A DNA stretch of 64,000 nt from Akkermansiaceae bacterium (GCA_903888515.1 CAISTY010000231.1:1-64000); one strand, 5' to 3'; counted from the stretch's first letter, positions 8,901 to 19,000 are shown. Notes: generated from the letters alone by a model not told the origin. Translations and numbers: made by a program.

Positions 8901-11429
8901 CCGCCCTATCAGTTCAACTGGACGCCACCGGCGGTGGGGACCGGTGACACCGGGAAGGTGACTCGCATGGAAGCGGGGCCGGTGGATGCGCGGTTATCAG
9001 TGACCGACTCCAAAGGGCGCGGAATGACCGCTTCGACCCGCGTGATCTTCTCGCAACTGGAGGTCGCGTTGCAGGGATTGGAGGAGAACGAGCCGATGGG
9101 CTCGGTGCGGTCGGTCTCGGTGACGCCCGAGGTTCCCGCCGGCATGACCGTCCGCTACCTCAGTGTGCCGGCGTGTCCGGTGGTCGCGAAAGGCAACGCG
9201 GCGGATCTGCGTTTCGACAAGCCCGGAAAATTCGCCGTGCATGCCGAGGTCGTGAAACGGGTAGGCGGGCAGGAGCAGGTGGTCGCAAAATCCGCCGCTC
9301 TAACCGTGACGGTGGCGGCCCCGAACTATCAGATCAGCCTCGCTCAGGCGGAGGTGCCGGTGGGAACCGAGACCACGGCCCAAGTGGTGGGGGACGATGG
9401 CAAGGAGCCAGCGGACGCAATCGTGGAATGGACGATTCCCGCCGGTTCGGATGCCGGGCGGGCCGGTCAATCGGCGCGGTTGGTTTCCGACGCTCCGGGA
9501 TCAGTGGCGGTTTCCGCACGCATCAAGGATCGCAAGACTTCGGTCGTGCTGGGCACAGCGAAGGCTGCGTTGAAGGTGGTGCCGCTGGAAATTACCGTCA
9601 CGATGGACCCTGCCGGCGGAAAAATGTTCCTCCTGAAAGCCAGTGTGGCGGCGAAGGTGACGGGGATTCGGTTTTCCTGGACCGCCAGCGGGGATGCCAT
9701 TGTCGGTCCGCGCTCGGGTGGCTCCGTGAAAGTCCTCGTCAAGGGTGACAAACAAGTCGATTGCGAGGTCATCGCCCGCAATGCCCGGGGCATCGAGATC
9801 GGCCGCTATAACAAAATATCGTTTGCCACCACCCAAACCCGCGACCCCGACAATGATCCGCAAATGCTGGTGGAAAAAGGGTATGCCATGGAAACGGCGG
9901 GAAATCTCGCGGGCGCCTGTAGCGAATACGACAAGGCGCTCGCTCTAACACCAGACCCGAAACTCAAGGCGCATCTGGCAGAACTCAGAGACGGAATCCA
10001 AAAGGCGGCTGATACCAAGACGAAGGAGGCCCAGGCGCAGTCCGTGGTCGGCAAAGGATATGCCATGGAAACGGCGGGCAACCTCGCGGGTGCCTGTGCC
10101 GAATACGCCAAGGCGCTCGCGCTAACGCCCGACCCGAAACTCAGGACGCATCTAGCAGAACTGCAAGCGCGCCTAACTACCGCGAAGGCGCTAACAGTCG
10201 AGGCTCCGCCGCCACCGCAGAAGGTCTTCGAATCGACCAACACAGGCGGTGTGTATAATAAACCAACCGCCCCGACCTTGTTCGAGGCATCCACACCGTA
10301 TGTTGTCACATATATTTCAACCTATCACTGGAATAACGGTCGTGGCACGCCCGCGCCGGGAAGCATCGGCTTGCGACACACTGACGGCACGATGTATGGA
10401 CCGTGGAAGGCTGCGGGAACGCCGGGGCAGGGCGGCGTGGTGAACGCATACTGGGTCGTGGAGCCCAATGCGACCGTGAAGCCCGGTACCTACACGATCA
10501 TCGACAGCGATCCCTCCACCTGGGCGCAAAATGCGGAGTCGGGCGGCCGGGGGCATGCCGTGGTCAAGGGCCATGCCGCGCAAGCAACCGCGACGACCGC
10601 CAGCACCCCGAGCGTGGCCGCTCCTAACAAAACCGTGGCGGGTGCCGGTCCGGTGGATCCCCGCGACCATCCCGTCATCGGCCCGAAAATCCAACAGTTA
10701 GTCGCGCTGGCTCGCGAGAGTGATCAACTGGCCGGCATCAAGGGTTATGCCGACGGCGACGCCCGCATGGCCCGGGTGGAGAAGCTCAGCTCGCAATTGC
10801 AGGCCCTCAACGCGGAGATCAGACAACTTCTCCGGCAAGCGGGCTATGATCCGGCCAAGGACTTCCCGCTCGGCGCGAAAATCGACGAACTCAACCGTCT
10901 CGGCCAAGAGGCGCTGAAACTGGGTAACTCCATCACGATTGACAATGCGACCGAGGGCTTGGCACGCCTCGAGGTCATCAAACTGCGTGTGCCAAAGTTG
11001 AACGCCGAGATCCGCGAATTGGTCGCGCGGGAAGCTGCGGCGGGACCTCCGGCGCAGACCCGGTCGGCAACGGCGCAACCCGCCGATTGGCCGACCATTC
11101 AGGCTCAGGTCCTCCAACTTGAGCGCCAACTTCAAGCGTCCAGCGATGCCTCTTACAAGCAGATGAGAGGCTGGGCGGCGAAGGAGGGACTTGCGGTGGT
11201 GGGGTCCGTGTTTCATTACAAAGTCATGTCGACAAGCCCGGAGTATGACAAGCATGTGGCCGACATGCAGCGCCGGGTGGATGCCGAAAATGCTCAACTC
11301 ATCAAATTGGCAAACGATACCATTGACCAACTGTCGCGCTTGGAGGCGCAATGCCCGCTGCCGAAGAACCGCGCCTACGTCAAGGAGGGTGCCGACGGTA
11401 TTCGGAAAAATATCAATTCGCCAAAATAG
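2994..11429 (+). CDS. Giant exported multidomain protein A (about 2,811 aa): coiled-coil N-terminus, VPPV-rich linker, PKD/Ig-like modules, tandem TPR-like repeats, YHWNN domain
   Basis: ORF 2628..11429; start reassigned to MKPYRTPLHVVRVVHILLGVLILLATALAAPQ (signal-like). GGKAPYEYRW / GGGRPPYQFNW modules; duplicated GYAMETAGNLAGAC-EY-KALALTPDPKL. Confidence 0.85.
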   Translation: MKPYRTPLHVVRVVHILLGVLILLATALAAPQPQPAKVKGVAPPVLEADRKALVQPTNPTEKQLGDFWRTVKEEWDVELNLHKGEMDAINKMPEGTPDDRELKQLARTEELNRHRDESKKLSVQRETIQGLIVEEANKRVEDKIQAIAKIEAAMPAEIAAMPEGTEKERAEKAARQALLKKDTSQIQNLTDNPQLSKASMSKGVKAIEKEHRGMDGDTDLGAGSQTAREIEKILKGMKIETVTDGGVLKTPKESDFNLAVNITDPPGSDTAWAKIQLEVNARNEETYLSEKIKKTAPYYDAIAVNDHEKKVVKGLNTAPEALVNDKEKLQPMAKGTLKALEQAAALDLKLPANFDNLSDDEQKELKTLRDDKVKLKQEELLTGVLSQMSEEERKKLVDKGKSAAEIKQIEANKKKAAPEKAKELLDRLKALKADTPGGDLKDKDDASELQNQCKEVFKEVKAVVKADGDKKAAVLRESQGDATPGDPENADALIKQSQKILNEQERANAEIAAAEAKKKSKAQGGPASGSEGGTDVASKNAEPQKKKPGNIDLDLTPDGAADTADTTPTAKPKGDGVPDAKASTQTTSAADPQAGDPKKSKKPETPATVDPKTKESAAVTDESGTAGATKPEKTKPAAGETAAAKAKPKVHPDNQQKVFKKTFEASIANPESARLMLAMLFAKAGADGVHALLNQLDTSVLVEMNEKNILKIKLTSADGKDSNTLSINFDNVPLRALTDLSNQVEAKMEAVVSKSGMKLVGHAMDAYGKVDEYSSYYDAVTSAETPEQAFENLGTALFRAKVPGADIVEGAMMGDATAVAWGCVNLAGMYFPPLGMGLALHGMGQAALAKGYKWWWTSSLELFVDGFYENAVFTPEKTEKINDKVVVDRKWILQSVKYNGKTIGRDELLTDMKALWMSHWDDLTLRKNLAETDPFLAIYEECEKHPNASAKLSGRFKERYEERWKDVRKEFFTHMIERLEARKRADMAGALGQVDKMVEELKELTSALQIQHEVFTISLGKSLTGAIQARANETYDWLVNMKRTALDQPLTQEENQRLTERIAAALDQYRKVSAARKSVMSILTGLFDRAGSSVRMEPLDGREWLKGLPMLTGDGTLDGAFAIQMARQAPAERRNIEEEMLRWKKEAKAGTKLNTPLDAKYLAELYYLHLFVVAYRTRVSGEATSGELWSMLDLAWYGPELSPDRGPVIERLNSLLDTARLAYTAKLKEYRDALIAALLVRITCDPGSARDPVSKTIRLGPEDEVTLRMEILPDAEARNPELTWTVNGQPIPGVRVLTLDAGLIRKLKDPDAATLTVMVDVVLDSNQSGEATAIVQRVFPDEDKAKEKDETPIPATEVADSAAPGKKSPPAGKPKKKGTGGTSAQPNKNLPPVTGVPPVKVPPPGTVVPPVKGVPPVKGGPPVAVVPPVTVPPPVKAVPPVAPPPVVKKAPDVIAPRPGMLPALKLPAEVVYGTSRVINETTAMLVGGVSQDYNAIAKAGANSAKNATGAANSISAEEKLYKEQLAAYDAAWAAWQKEDDRRAAVMKAEIAKAKAQGKNYIMDPLSESGYKQEPTPTIVKPTLMPTPPPKPKPDPDGRCYFFKSTPDLRFEPVEATSATTKVTFTRTGRVSIWMEIVDKDGKMTGETTPAVVNVVPPKLALVLQPASGAKVGQEVVASIETTPVIPADLLDYRWLEPPTANRLEKTPNASKIVFKATAKPLALQALARVPYFGDALGEVRQTCTASAFTIAVTPVRRGPTPKEWSTPAGGLIDVSHTFLIDEQFSLKAQLEGEGAPTDVRWRWTVNEGTTLGNPASSDPTVSRHTKGPVTAKVEALDAAGVVLATGAAEVQILSEDDVLKPLVVAIALDQRILELGQSTRAVATASGGKAPYEYRWNTGATGGSLALTKPDEGKLSITVTAQDARKKTATASAMLEVTAPKLTLSVTAERAEAQVGESINLKAVAGGGRPPYQFNWTPPAVGTGDTGKVTRMEAGPVDARLSVTDSKGRGMTASTRVIFSQLEVALQGLEENEPMGSVRSVSVTPEVPAGMTVRYLSVPACPVVAKGNAADLRFDKPGKFAVHAEVVKRVGGQEQVVAKSAALTVTVAAPNYQISLAQAEVPVGTETTAQVVGDDGKEPADAIVEWTIPAGSDAGRAGQSARLVSDAPGSVAVSARIKDRKTSVVLGTAKAALKVVPLEITVTMDPAGGKMFLLKASVAAKVTGIRFSWTASGDAIVGPRSGGSVKVLVKGDKQVDCEVIARNARGIEIGRYNKISFATTQTRDPDNDPQMLVEKGYAMETAGNLAGACSEYDKALALTPDPKLKAHLAELRDGIQKAADTKTKEAQAQSVVGKGYAMETAGNLAGACAEYAKALALTPDPKLRTHLAELQARLTTAKALTVEAPPPPQKVFESTNTGGVYNKPTAPTLFEASTPYVVTYISTYHWNNGRGTPAPGSIGLRHTDGTMYGPWKAAGTPGQGGVVNAYWVVEPNATVKPGTYTIIDSDPSTWAQNAESGGRGHAVVKGHAAQATATTASTPSVAAPNKTVAGAGPVDPRDHPVIGPKIQQLVALARESDQLAGIKGYADGDARMARVEKLSSQLQALNAEIRQLLRQAGYDPAKDFPLGAKIDELNRLGQEALKLGNSITIDNATEGLARLEVIKLRVPKLNAEIRELVAREAAAGPPAQTRSATAQPADWPTIQAQVLQLERQLQASSDASYKQMRGWAAKEGLAVVGSVFHYKVMSTSPEYDKHVADMQRRVDAENAQLIKLANDTIDQLSRLEAQCPLPKNRAYVKEGADGIRKNINSPK
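7165..7345 (+). repeat. Pro-Val-rich low-complexity linker (PPVK/PPVT repeats) in giant A
   Basis: VPPVKVPPPGTVVPPVKGVPPVKGGPPVAVVPPVTVPPPVKAVPPVAPPPV. Confidence 0.8.
9879..10166 (+). repeat. Two tandem TPR-like repeats, 177-nt (59-aa) period, in giant A
   Basis: KGYAMETAGNLAGACSEYDKALALTPDPKLKAHLAEL and KGYAMETAGNLAGACAEYAKALALTPDPKLRTHLAEL. Confidence 0.85.
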
Positions 11430-11597
11430 CCCGGCCCCCAATCACTAATATATCACATTATCAAGGACAAGACCCAAGGCCGCCTGATTCAGGTGGAAGG
11501 ACCCGGGTGGCGGACGTTTTTCGATGACGTGGAGGCGACTCTGGCAGGAAAACAAACGGCCCTCCTCGGCGGGCTCAGCACCGACACGGGAACCAGT

Positions 11598-11792
11598 TAC
11601 TGATGAGTTCTTGGTTTGCCCTACAGTATTTTTTGCCGCAAAAATGCGCAAGATACGCAATCAGGTCAAGTTTTCCGGTCTTCTGTCTTCTGTCTTCAAG
11701 TCTTCTGTCTGAGGCGCAGCCTCGCTACTTTTGTGGTTTCTGTGCCTCTTTGCGGCTAACTGAATGTATTCCAACCCAGGGACTGCTCAGTA
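11598..11792 (+). mobile_element. 195-bp MITE-like element, copy 1
   Basis: TACTGATGAGTTCTTGGTTTGC ... CCAACCCAGGGACTGCTCAGTA; ends form imperfect TIRs; near-identical inverted copy at 23226-23420. Confidence 0.85.
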
Positions 11793-12606
11793 TCTATACT
11801 TCCCGGCCGCCGCACTGGTCTATCCGGGAAGGCGCGATGCCGTGTGGGTGTTTCTTGCCGCAGTTTTGGCCTATGCCCTGCTGCCATGGCCGAAATATGG
11901 CCCCCGGACCTTGAGCTATAGCCGGAACCGGGCGGTCATCGTGCCTGACCTGTTAGGCAGGATGGAATGCGCCTATGCGGACATCGAACGCGTGGAACCC
12001 GCCGTGCTGGCCCTGCCCAGGTGGCTCAGGATCGTGATGCTGCTGGCGGCTTTGCTCAACTGGCGCCTGATGGGGGCGATCTGGCTCGGGTCGTCACAGG
12101 AAACCCACGGCATTGCCATCCGCCGCAATGACGGCACGCGCTTCAATATCTGGCTCGACTATCTGGATGGCAGCAGTCATGTGTTTCGCGAACTCCGCCG
12201 TGCCAATGTGCCGATGTCTCCGCAACTAGTGCAATATGTGGACGAATGGCTGGCCGAGTTCCCCGATGCGGAACCATGGCCTAACGCTAACAAGCGGAAA
12301 GGCCGCCTCGGCCCGGTGCTCGTCGTGCTGGCGCTGACGCTGTCCCTCGGCCTCCATTTCTGGCCGGAGCCACCGTGCAAGGTTTACCAGGAAAGCCGCG
12401 CGTTATCCCCCGAGGTGACGGCCCAGCGCGCCCGCCTGTTGGAGGAAATGAATCAGGTCCAGATCGAAATGAATGCCGCCATGCGGCGCTATCAAGAGGG
12501 ACCGCCCAAGAACCGGATGCAGGAACTGGACCATTTCACCGAACTCTCGAATCAATTTGACGAGATCACCAAAGAATACGACGCTCTCTGGAGCGACACC
12601 CCTTGA
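11764..12606 (+). CDS. Membrane protein with PH-like region; annotated ATG lies inside MITE copy 1
   Basis: Open frame with hydrophobic segments (VWVFLAAVLAYALLPW; LGPVLVVLALTLSLGLHF); first codons MYSNPGTAQ are MITE-derived. Confidence 0.65.
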   Translation: MYSNPGTAQYLYFPAAALVYPGRRDAVWVFLAAVLAYALLPWPKYGPRTLSYSRNRAVIVPDLLGRMECAYADIERVEPAVLALPRWLRIVMLLAALLNWRLMGAIWLGSSQETHGIAIRRNDGTRFNIWLDYLDGSSHVFRELRRANVPMSPQLVQYVDEWLAEFPDAEPWPNANKRKGRLGPVLVVLALTLSLGLHFWPEPPCKVYQESRALSPEVTAQRARLLEEMNQVQIEMNAAMRRYQEGPPKNRMQELDHFTELSNQFDEITKEYDALWSDTP

Positions 12607-12610
12607 TCCC

Positions 12611-13045
12611 ATGAAAACACGACTGATAGCGATGGCCTGGTTGTTATGCACGGCGGCACTTTTTGCCAAACCCCACACGCCCGCGCCCGGCACCGCCGAG
12701 CGCAAGGCGATCTGCGATGCGATGCGCGAGTATACCATCGCGGCACAGAAGAAGACGCTCGCCTACTCGTTTCTCTTCAAGGTTGAGTTCATGCGGGTGG
12801 ACGGTGATTACGCGGGATTTCAGGGATTCCCGGTCAAGCCGGATGGTACGCTGGATGATCGTTTCGAGGATTTCGTTTATACGACGTTCCTCAGGAAAAA
12901 AAACGGGGTGTGGCAGGTGATCCGTGATCTGAGCCGGACCGACGTCCCGACCGACGAGGAAGTCCGCGATATCCGCAAAAAATTCCCCGCCGATTTTCCC
13001 ACCGCTGCGATGCCGCAATACTGGCGGAAACTCCTGCGCCCGTGA
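12611..13045 (+). CDS. Small secreted hypothetical protein
   Basis: MKTRLIAMAWLLCTAALFAKPH signal peptide; 144 aa. Confidence 0.7.
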   Translation: MKTRLIAMAWLLCTAALFAKPHTPAPGTAERKAICDAMREYTIAAQKKTLAYSFLFKVEFMRVDGDYAGFQGFPVKPDGTLDDRFEDFVYTTFLRKKNGVWQVIRDLSRTDVPTDEEVRDIRKKFPADFPTAAMPQYWRKLLRP

Positions 13046-13055
13046 GTCCAATGCG

Positions 13056-16000
13056 TCAGGGTTTTCCGGTTTTGCCAGTAGTGGTCCAGGTGCCGCCATA
13101 GGTTCCGACAAAGGAGTCCTTGTAGTTCCATTTTCCCGATGCCGATGTGGGTCCGGCAAAACGCCCCTCGAACAACCTGCTGTTCTGCCCAAGTACCGCC
13201 TGCGCTTTGATATTGCCACCGGCATCCACCTTGCCATACATGTCGCTCATGAGGCTGCTAGTGCTAGTGATCTTCAAATCCCCGTTAGGCTTTATTTCCA
13301 GGGTGCAGGTTTGGCTGGTGATGCCGCTGGGCGTGGCCTTGCTGTAAGTCAAAGTGACCGGGTGCTCGCCGGCATAGGCACTAACACCCGCCTGAACGGG
13401 TGGTTTCACCACGGGCGGCACCTTGCCATTGTCAGCCACGCTGGTGGCGGGATCCTGCGTTGGCGGCGGGGTGACCGGCGGTTTGCTAGGCGGTTGCGGG
13501 GTGGGTGGTTTTGCCGGTGGTCCCGCGGTGGCGGCGGGCTGCACCTTGATCTGGCAGGTGGCGCTTACCGTCTTGCCGGCGCTGTCGCGCACCTCCACGG
13601 TGAGTGACGAGTCTTTCGTGCGGGTCGCCTTGATAGCGCCGGATTTTGCTTTCGTTAGAATTCCGTCAGATGTCCAGCTATAGGTATAGGGAGGCTTGCC
13701 GCCTGCGGGCTGGGCTTTCAGGCTGAACGACTCTGCGGGCGCGACTTTGATGAGGTTCTGTGAGAGAGTGACCGCGAGAACCGCAGCCACCGGTGACTTG
13801 TCATCATTCTTTGCAGGCACCTTGACGGCGGGATCCTTGGTTGGCGGCAAGGTCACAGGCGGTTTTTTTGTGAGATCCGGTGCGGGTGGGGGAGTGGGTT
13901 TTTCCGGAGGATTCACGTTGGTGGCAGGCTGCACTTTGACCTGACAGGTGGCGGTGGCGGTTTTGCCGTCGCTGTCGCGCACGTTCACGGTGAAAGTCGT
14001 GTCCTGTGAACGGGTCGCTTTAAGTCCGATGGTTTTGATCTCTGTTAGAGAACCGTTAGAAGTCCAGCTGTAGGTATAGGGTGGCTTGCCACCGGCAGGC
14101 TGGGCCATCAGGCGGAACGACTCCGCAGGTGCCACTTGGATGAGGTTCTTGTTGAGGGTGACCGAGAGAGCCGCCGCCACCGGCACCTTGTCATCATTCT
14201 TTTCGGGCACCTTGGTGGCGGGATCTTTCGGCGGTGGCAGGGTCACAGGCGGCTTGGGCGTTGGAACCGGGGTGGGTGGGGTGGGTGGGGTGATGAGAGG
14301 CGGCGTGGCGGTGGCGGGCAGCACTTCCAATTGACAGGTTTGACTTTGCATCTGCCCGGTGGCATCGACGACTTCCACCTTCATTGAGGCGCTCTCTCTG
14401 GCCGTCCCCTGTCCATCGGCGGACGCCAGCTTGAGTAGCATTCCGTTACGATACCAGCGGAACGTGTAGGGTGGTTTGCCGCCCACCACTTGAGTTTTCA
14501 AAGAGAATTTTTCACCTTGGGGTACCTGCACGCGTGCCGGCAGCGAGACATTCAGGGGGACTGCGGGCACCGCCGCGGGATTGCTTTCTGCGCCGACGAC
14601 GCCGAAGGTCACCGTGCCCGCTCCGAGGGTGCGGCCTTCCTTGTCACGGGCGATGACATTGACTTCCGCGGATCCCGGTTCGTGACGGGATGCGGTGTTT
14701 TCGTTGCCGCCATCCGCTGTTAGATTGGTGCCTTCATTCGGTTTCCATGCCCAGCGCACCTCGTCCACTTTGGGCACGCCCACCAACTCGGCGCGCAAAC
14801 GCACGCGTTCATCGACCACAAAGGTGCCTTTGGGTGGAGAAACGTGCGCCTTGCGGACCGGATCCCAATAGGTGGCACGCGTGGTCTCGGGGTCTAACAC
14901 CTTGACCGTCACCTGGTAATTGGAGCCGGAGTAGGTGCCTTTGACTTCGCCGATGGTTTCGCCACTTCCCGGCACGCGCAGCACGGCATGGAACGCGATG
15001 GGTTTGCCCGGTTCGGGTGCTTTGAAGGAAATTTGGGTGCCCGACTTGTTCAACTCCAATTTTTGTGAGGTTGCGGGTTCGAGCCAGACGATGCGCAGCA
15101 GTTCCTCGGGCACCAGCGGAGCAGTCTTGAGGGTTGCCTTGACTTCCTCGCCGATTTTGGCCCCGGACGACGGGGAAAACTCCAGGGAAATCCGTGGCGC
15201 GACCACTTCACATACGGCTTGGTCGGCCTCGCCAACCGTGGAGCCATCCTTCGCATGCAGCGTCGCCCAGATTTTGATTTTGCCCATCTCCGAGAAGGTC
15301 ACATGCGTGGTTGCTCCCTGCGGTGGGTTGAATGTTAGATTGGGAGTGGCATGCCAGACTGCATGGCGATCGGACGCCACTTCGCCATCCAGATCGGTGA
15401 CGGCACCATGTGATGGATCGTTGGCCGGAATGTTGGTAGAGATTTCGGCAGACTGCCCATAGACGATTTGCGCGGGCAGTCCCTTGATGGTGGTGTTGGT
15501 GGCTTCCACCGTCATCACCACCTCACCCAAAGCGGCATTACCGGTGGCATCGGTGACCTTGACGGAAAGTTTTTGATTGCCAGGCATTCTGGAAACAAAG
15601 GTGACTTTGTTGCCCTTGCCTGCATGATCTCCGGTCCATTCATATTTATAGGGTGCCGTGCCACCGGTGACCGTGGCAGTAACATCGACGGCTTGCGCAT
15701 ACTTCGGTTTGGTGGTGGCTGCGGTCAGCGTGACCTTCATTTCCTTCGGTGTCTCGACTTTCGCAGAGGTCCAGGGAACCACTTTGATATTGCCATCCGC
15801 GGTCACTTTGAGCCCGTCAAGAATGGCCCGCGCCTCGTTGCGGGCTGCCGTTCCCTCCGACTCATAGGGGGCCTTCCCGATTTCGACGCCGGAGGCCGTC
15901 CCGCTTGATACACTATATTTGAAATGGATGGCGGCACGCCCTTTGACCACCGCGCCGGCTCCCCCTGCCATGATTCCCTCATGGGCCGTCCAACCGACAT

Positions 16001-19000
16001 CGCCGCTGTAGGCAGCTTGCTTATAAGTCAAGGGTTCCTCCACGATATATCCTTTGAAATCCCCGATGGAAAATGACTTCATGTTGGGTTTCTCGATCCT
16101 TATCTTTGCGAGCCATGCATCCACCTCTTCCTGGCCGGAACGTAGAGCCCATCCAGCATGGACGTTTGCAGAGACGGTTCCAGTGCCGGCGTTGCCCTTC
16201 AGCACCACATCCTTGCGTTTCATATCCAAGGCATTCCCCTGATTGCCGCCTTCCCAGTTGCCTCCGGCGGTGGTGGAAAATCGCGCGGGCCTCACAAGGA
16301 TCGCCTGCGTTGCCTTATCCACCTCGTTGCCTAATGCGTCGGCCAAGGCCACCGTAATGGTTGTGGGTTTCAGTTCGGGTTTGCCGTCCGCGCCGGTGGA
16401 TGTCATGTGGTCGTCCGGAACAAACTGCATTCTAACGGACGAGTTTTTGGTGGCGCTTGGGTTACCGTCAAGCGTCGGGGAAATCAATGTTCCGCCATAC
16501 CATGAGTAATGATCCATCAAGGGAACGATGAGCGGGTCGGGAATGGCACTCATCTCGAAAATCTCGCTGTAGAGCACTTCCGCAGGAGCGGTGATCTTCG
16601 TCTTGAACAGCACCACCGCATCACAGACACCACGCGCCGCCAAATACTCTTTGCCCGCTTTGTCCTTGCCGAAATACTCAACTTGAACCTGGAACTTGCC
16701 CCCTTCCTTGGCGGGGATCGTGCAGGAACGATGATTTCCCACACCGTGGCTCCAAACCACGCGACACGCCCCCAAATCTGGAGTTTGCGGCAATGTGACG
16801 TTCACCCTGATACTCTGCCCGATGCGGGCCGGTCGCGAATCCACCTGCAAGATGACTTCCGTCACTCCCTGGGCAAGACCGGCTTTGGTGTTAGGATTGG
16901 TGGCGGGGTCCTTGACAGGCTCCTTGGTCGGGTCCTTGGTCGGGTCCTTGGTAGGGTCCTTGGTAGGGTCCTTGGTAGGGTCCTTGGTAGGGTTCTTGGT
17001 AGGGTCCTTGGTAGGGTTCTTGATAGGGTCCTTGATAGGTTCCTTGATAGGTTCCTTGATAGGTTCCTTGATCGGGTCCTTGGTTAAATCATCCAAGTCG
17101 GGGGGCTCATAGTCCGGCGGCAAGGATGCGAGTTTTTGCAAGTTCGGCCCGCATTTGCCAGTGAGATAAAGCTCGCGGATGTCTTCAAATCGCACGCGGA
17201 AGCCGGTCAGGTTTTCCAGATCTGAATCCGGCGGGACTCCATCGGACGCGCTGCCCGCCCGCATGGCGCCGAGTTCCTGCTCTAAAAACCGCAAATGCTT
17301 CACATAATTGGGGGAATATTTGTTATCCTGGATCTGCTGTTCGGTATCAGCCCACTTTTTCAACTGGTTGACCACCATATCCTGATAGTTGGTATTGCGT
17401 TCCGAGTGGGGTTTGGTCTTTGTTTTGACGTTTGCCAGCCATTCGATGTGATGTGTCATTTCATGCATCATGGTCTGGCGTTGCTGGTAGCGATCCTTGT
17501 TGGCCCCGCCGAGCTTGCGCGGATCGAAGGGGAAAACGATATCGGCGGTCAGTCCGATATAATCCCAGGTGGCATGATATGCCCGACTATCGGGCCGGGC
17601 ATCCACCAGTTTTTTGCCTTCTTCCCCGACAATGAACCGGTTCATGTTTTTATCAGCGGCTTTGCGGAAAATTCCCGGATCACCCAGGCAGATGGCCGCG
17701 CCGAAGCCGGTCTGGTCAAACTGTTTCTGGTAGATTTGTATTTCAGCAAGGATGGCGGCTTTGACATCGGATTCCGGTTTTCGTGTGTTATAGTGTTTAC
17801 GGATTTCATTCAGGATCTCCTCACGTTCCTTGGCCAACCCTGACGCACGCGCCCCGGTGCCCGGATGCAGCAAACGCAGCGACACGTTCTGCAGCCGCTT
17901 CCATACATCCGCGTCAAATGCATCCTTGGCATTCACCGGCCCGCCCTTTGCCATTTTAAAATCCTCCACGGCTGTCAAGAAGACGCCATTGAATGTTTCA
18001 TAGGCTTTCTGGATGTTCGGTGCGTCTTTGGCTTCCACACCTATCAACCCGAAAAACGCGGTGCCCTCCGGCACATCCAGTCCGGCATCCTCATACACCT
18101 TGGCGACACGGTCATTCAGGTATTTCAATGCGTCCCCGTAGGTTTTCAGATAGCGTTTCCAGAGGTTGGCGAGCTGCTCGGTGCGGGTGTTGCTGGTGGC
18201 TGCCGCCTCGAGCATCCCGCTCACAAAACTCGTCTCCTCCGCCGTGGCCGCAAGCACCAGTTGGTCACCCGCATGCAAGCCTTTGTCAATTTCGGCGAGT
18301 TGTTTGGCCCAGTCCGCGCTTTTGCCGGACGAACTCCGGATCGTTGCGAGCCGCCCTGCGATCTGGCGCAGCGCCGCCTCTGTTAGAAAATCCCGTTCGT
18401 GAACATACCGCCGCACCAAGTGGGCGCCGGCACGGAATGGTTTTCCCGAAACCGAGACCGCCTGCTCCGCCACCGCGGAAAAATTCCATGCTTCCACGGC
18501 ATTGAGATCCAGATCGGGGAAATACCGGCGCACTGCGGCTTCCCACAGTGCCAGATTCGGGTTGCCCTCCCAGAAATGACGTTGAGCATAGCTTCTCAAG
18601 GCCGTGTTCAGGGCCATGGGATACGGCTCTTTTCCGCCCAGAGGTTTCAATTTCACGGCACCTTTCGGCGTGTAGCAATCGTCGAAAGCCGGGGTATGGC
18701 GCATGACCACCCGTTTGCCATCCTCGGACTTGCCAATCTCTGCCGGAGGCATGACCGCAAAGGAAAGCACCGGGCCGTCCACGGTCTGCAATTCTCCATT
18801 GGCATCCATCGCGGCATAGAGAGCCTGGATGAATTGGCGCTCGTCCGCATTGGCAGAAATCGCGCTGCCACCCGTGAAGCCGAGATACCCGACCAGAGCC
18901 ACCGCACCCACCTCCGGGAATGCCAGGCCCAGCGCCTCTAACAAAGCCATCCCGGTCTGGCCGGCGAGCTTCTTGCCATCCGCGTCCATGCCGCTGGCCA

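Noticed and set aside
11603-11914. Apparently conserved small protein MSSWFALQYFLPQKCARYAIRSSFPVF... found at two places
   Set aside because: Conservation is explained by the 195-bp repeat DNA; the copy at 32 kb is rearranged and does not preserve it. No RBS or coding evidence.
16909-17088. 12-bp repeats as a CRISPR array
   Set aside because: Units are contiguous without spacers, too short, and lie in frame inside giant B.
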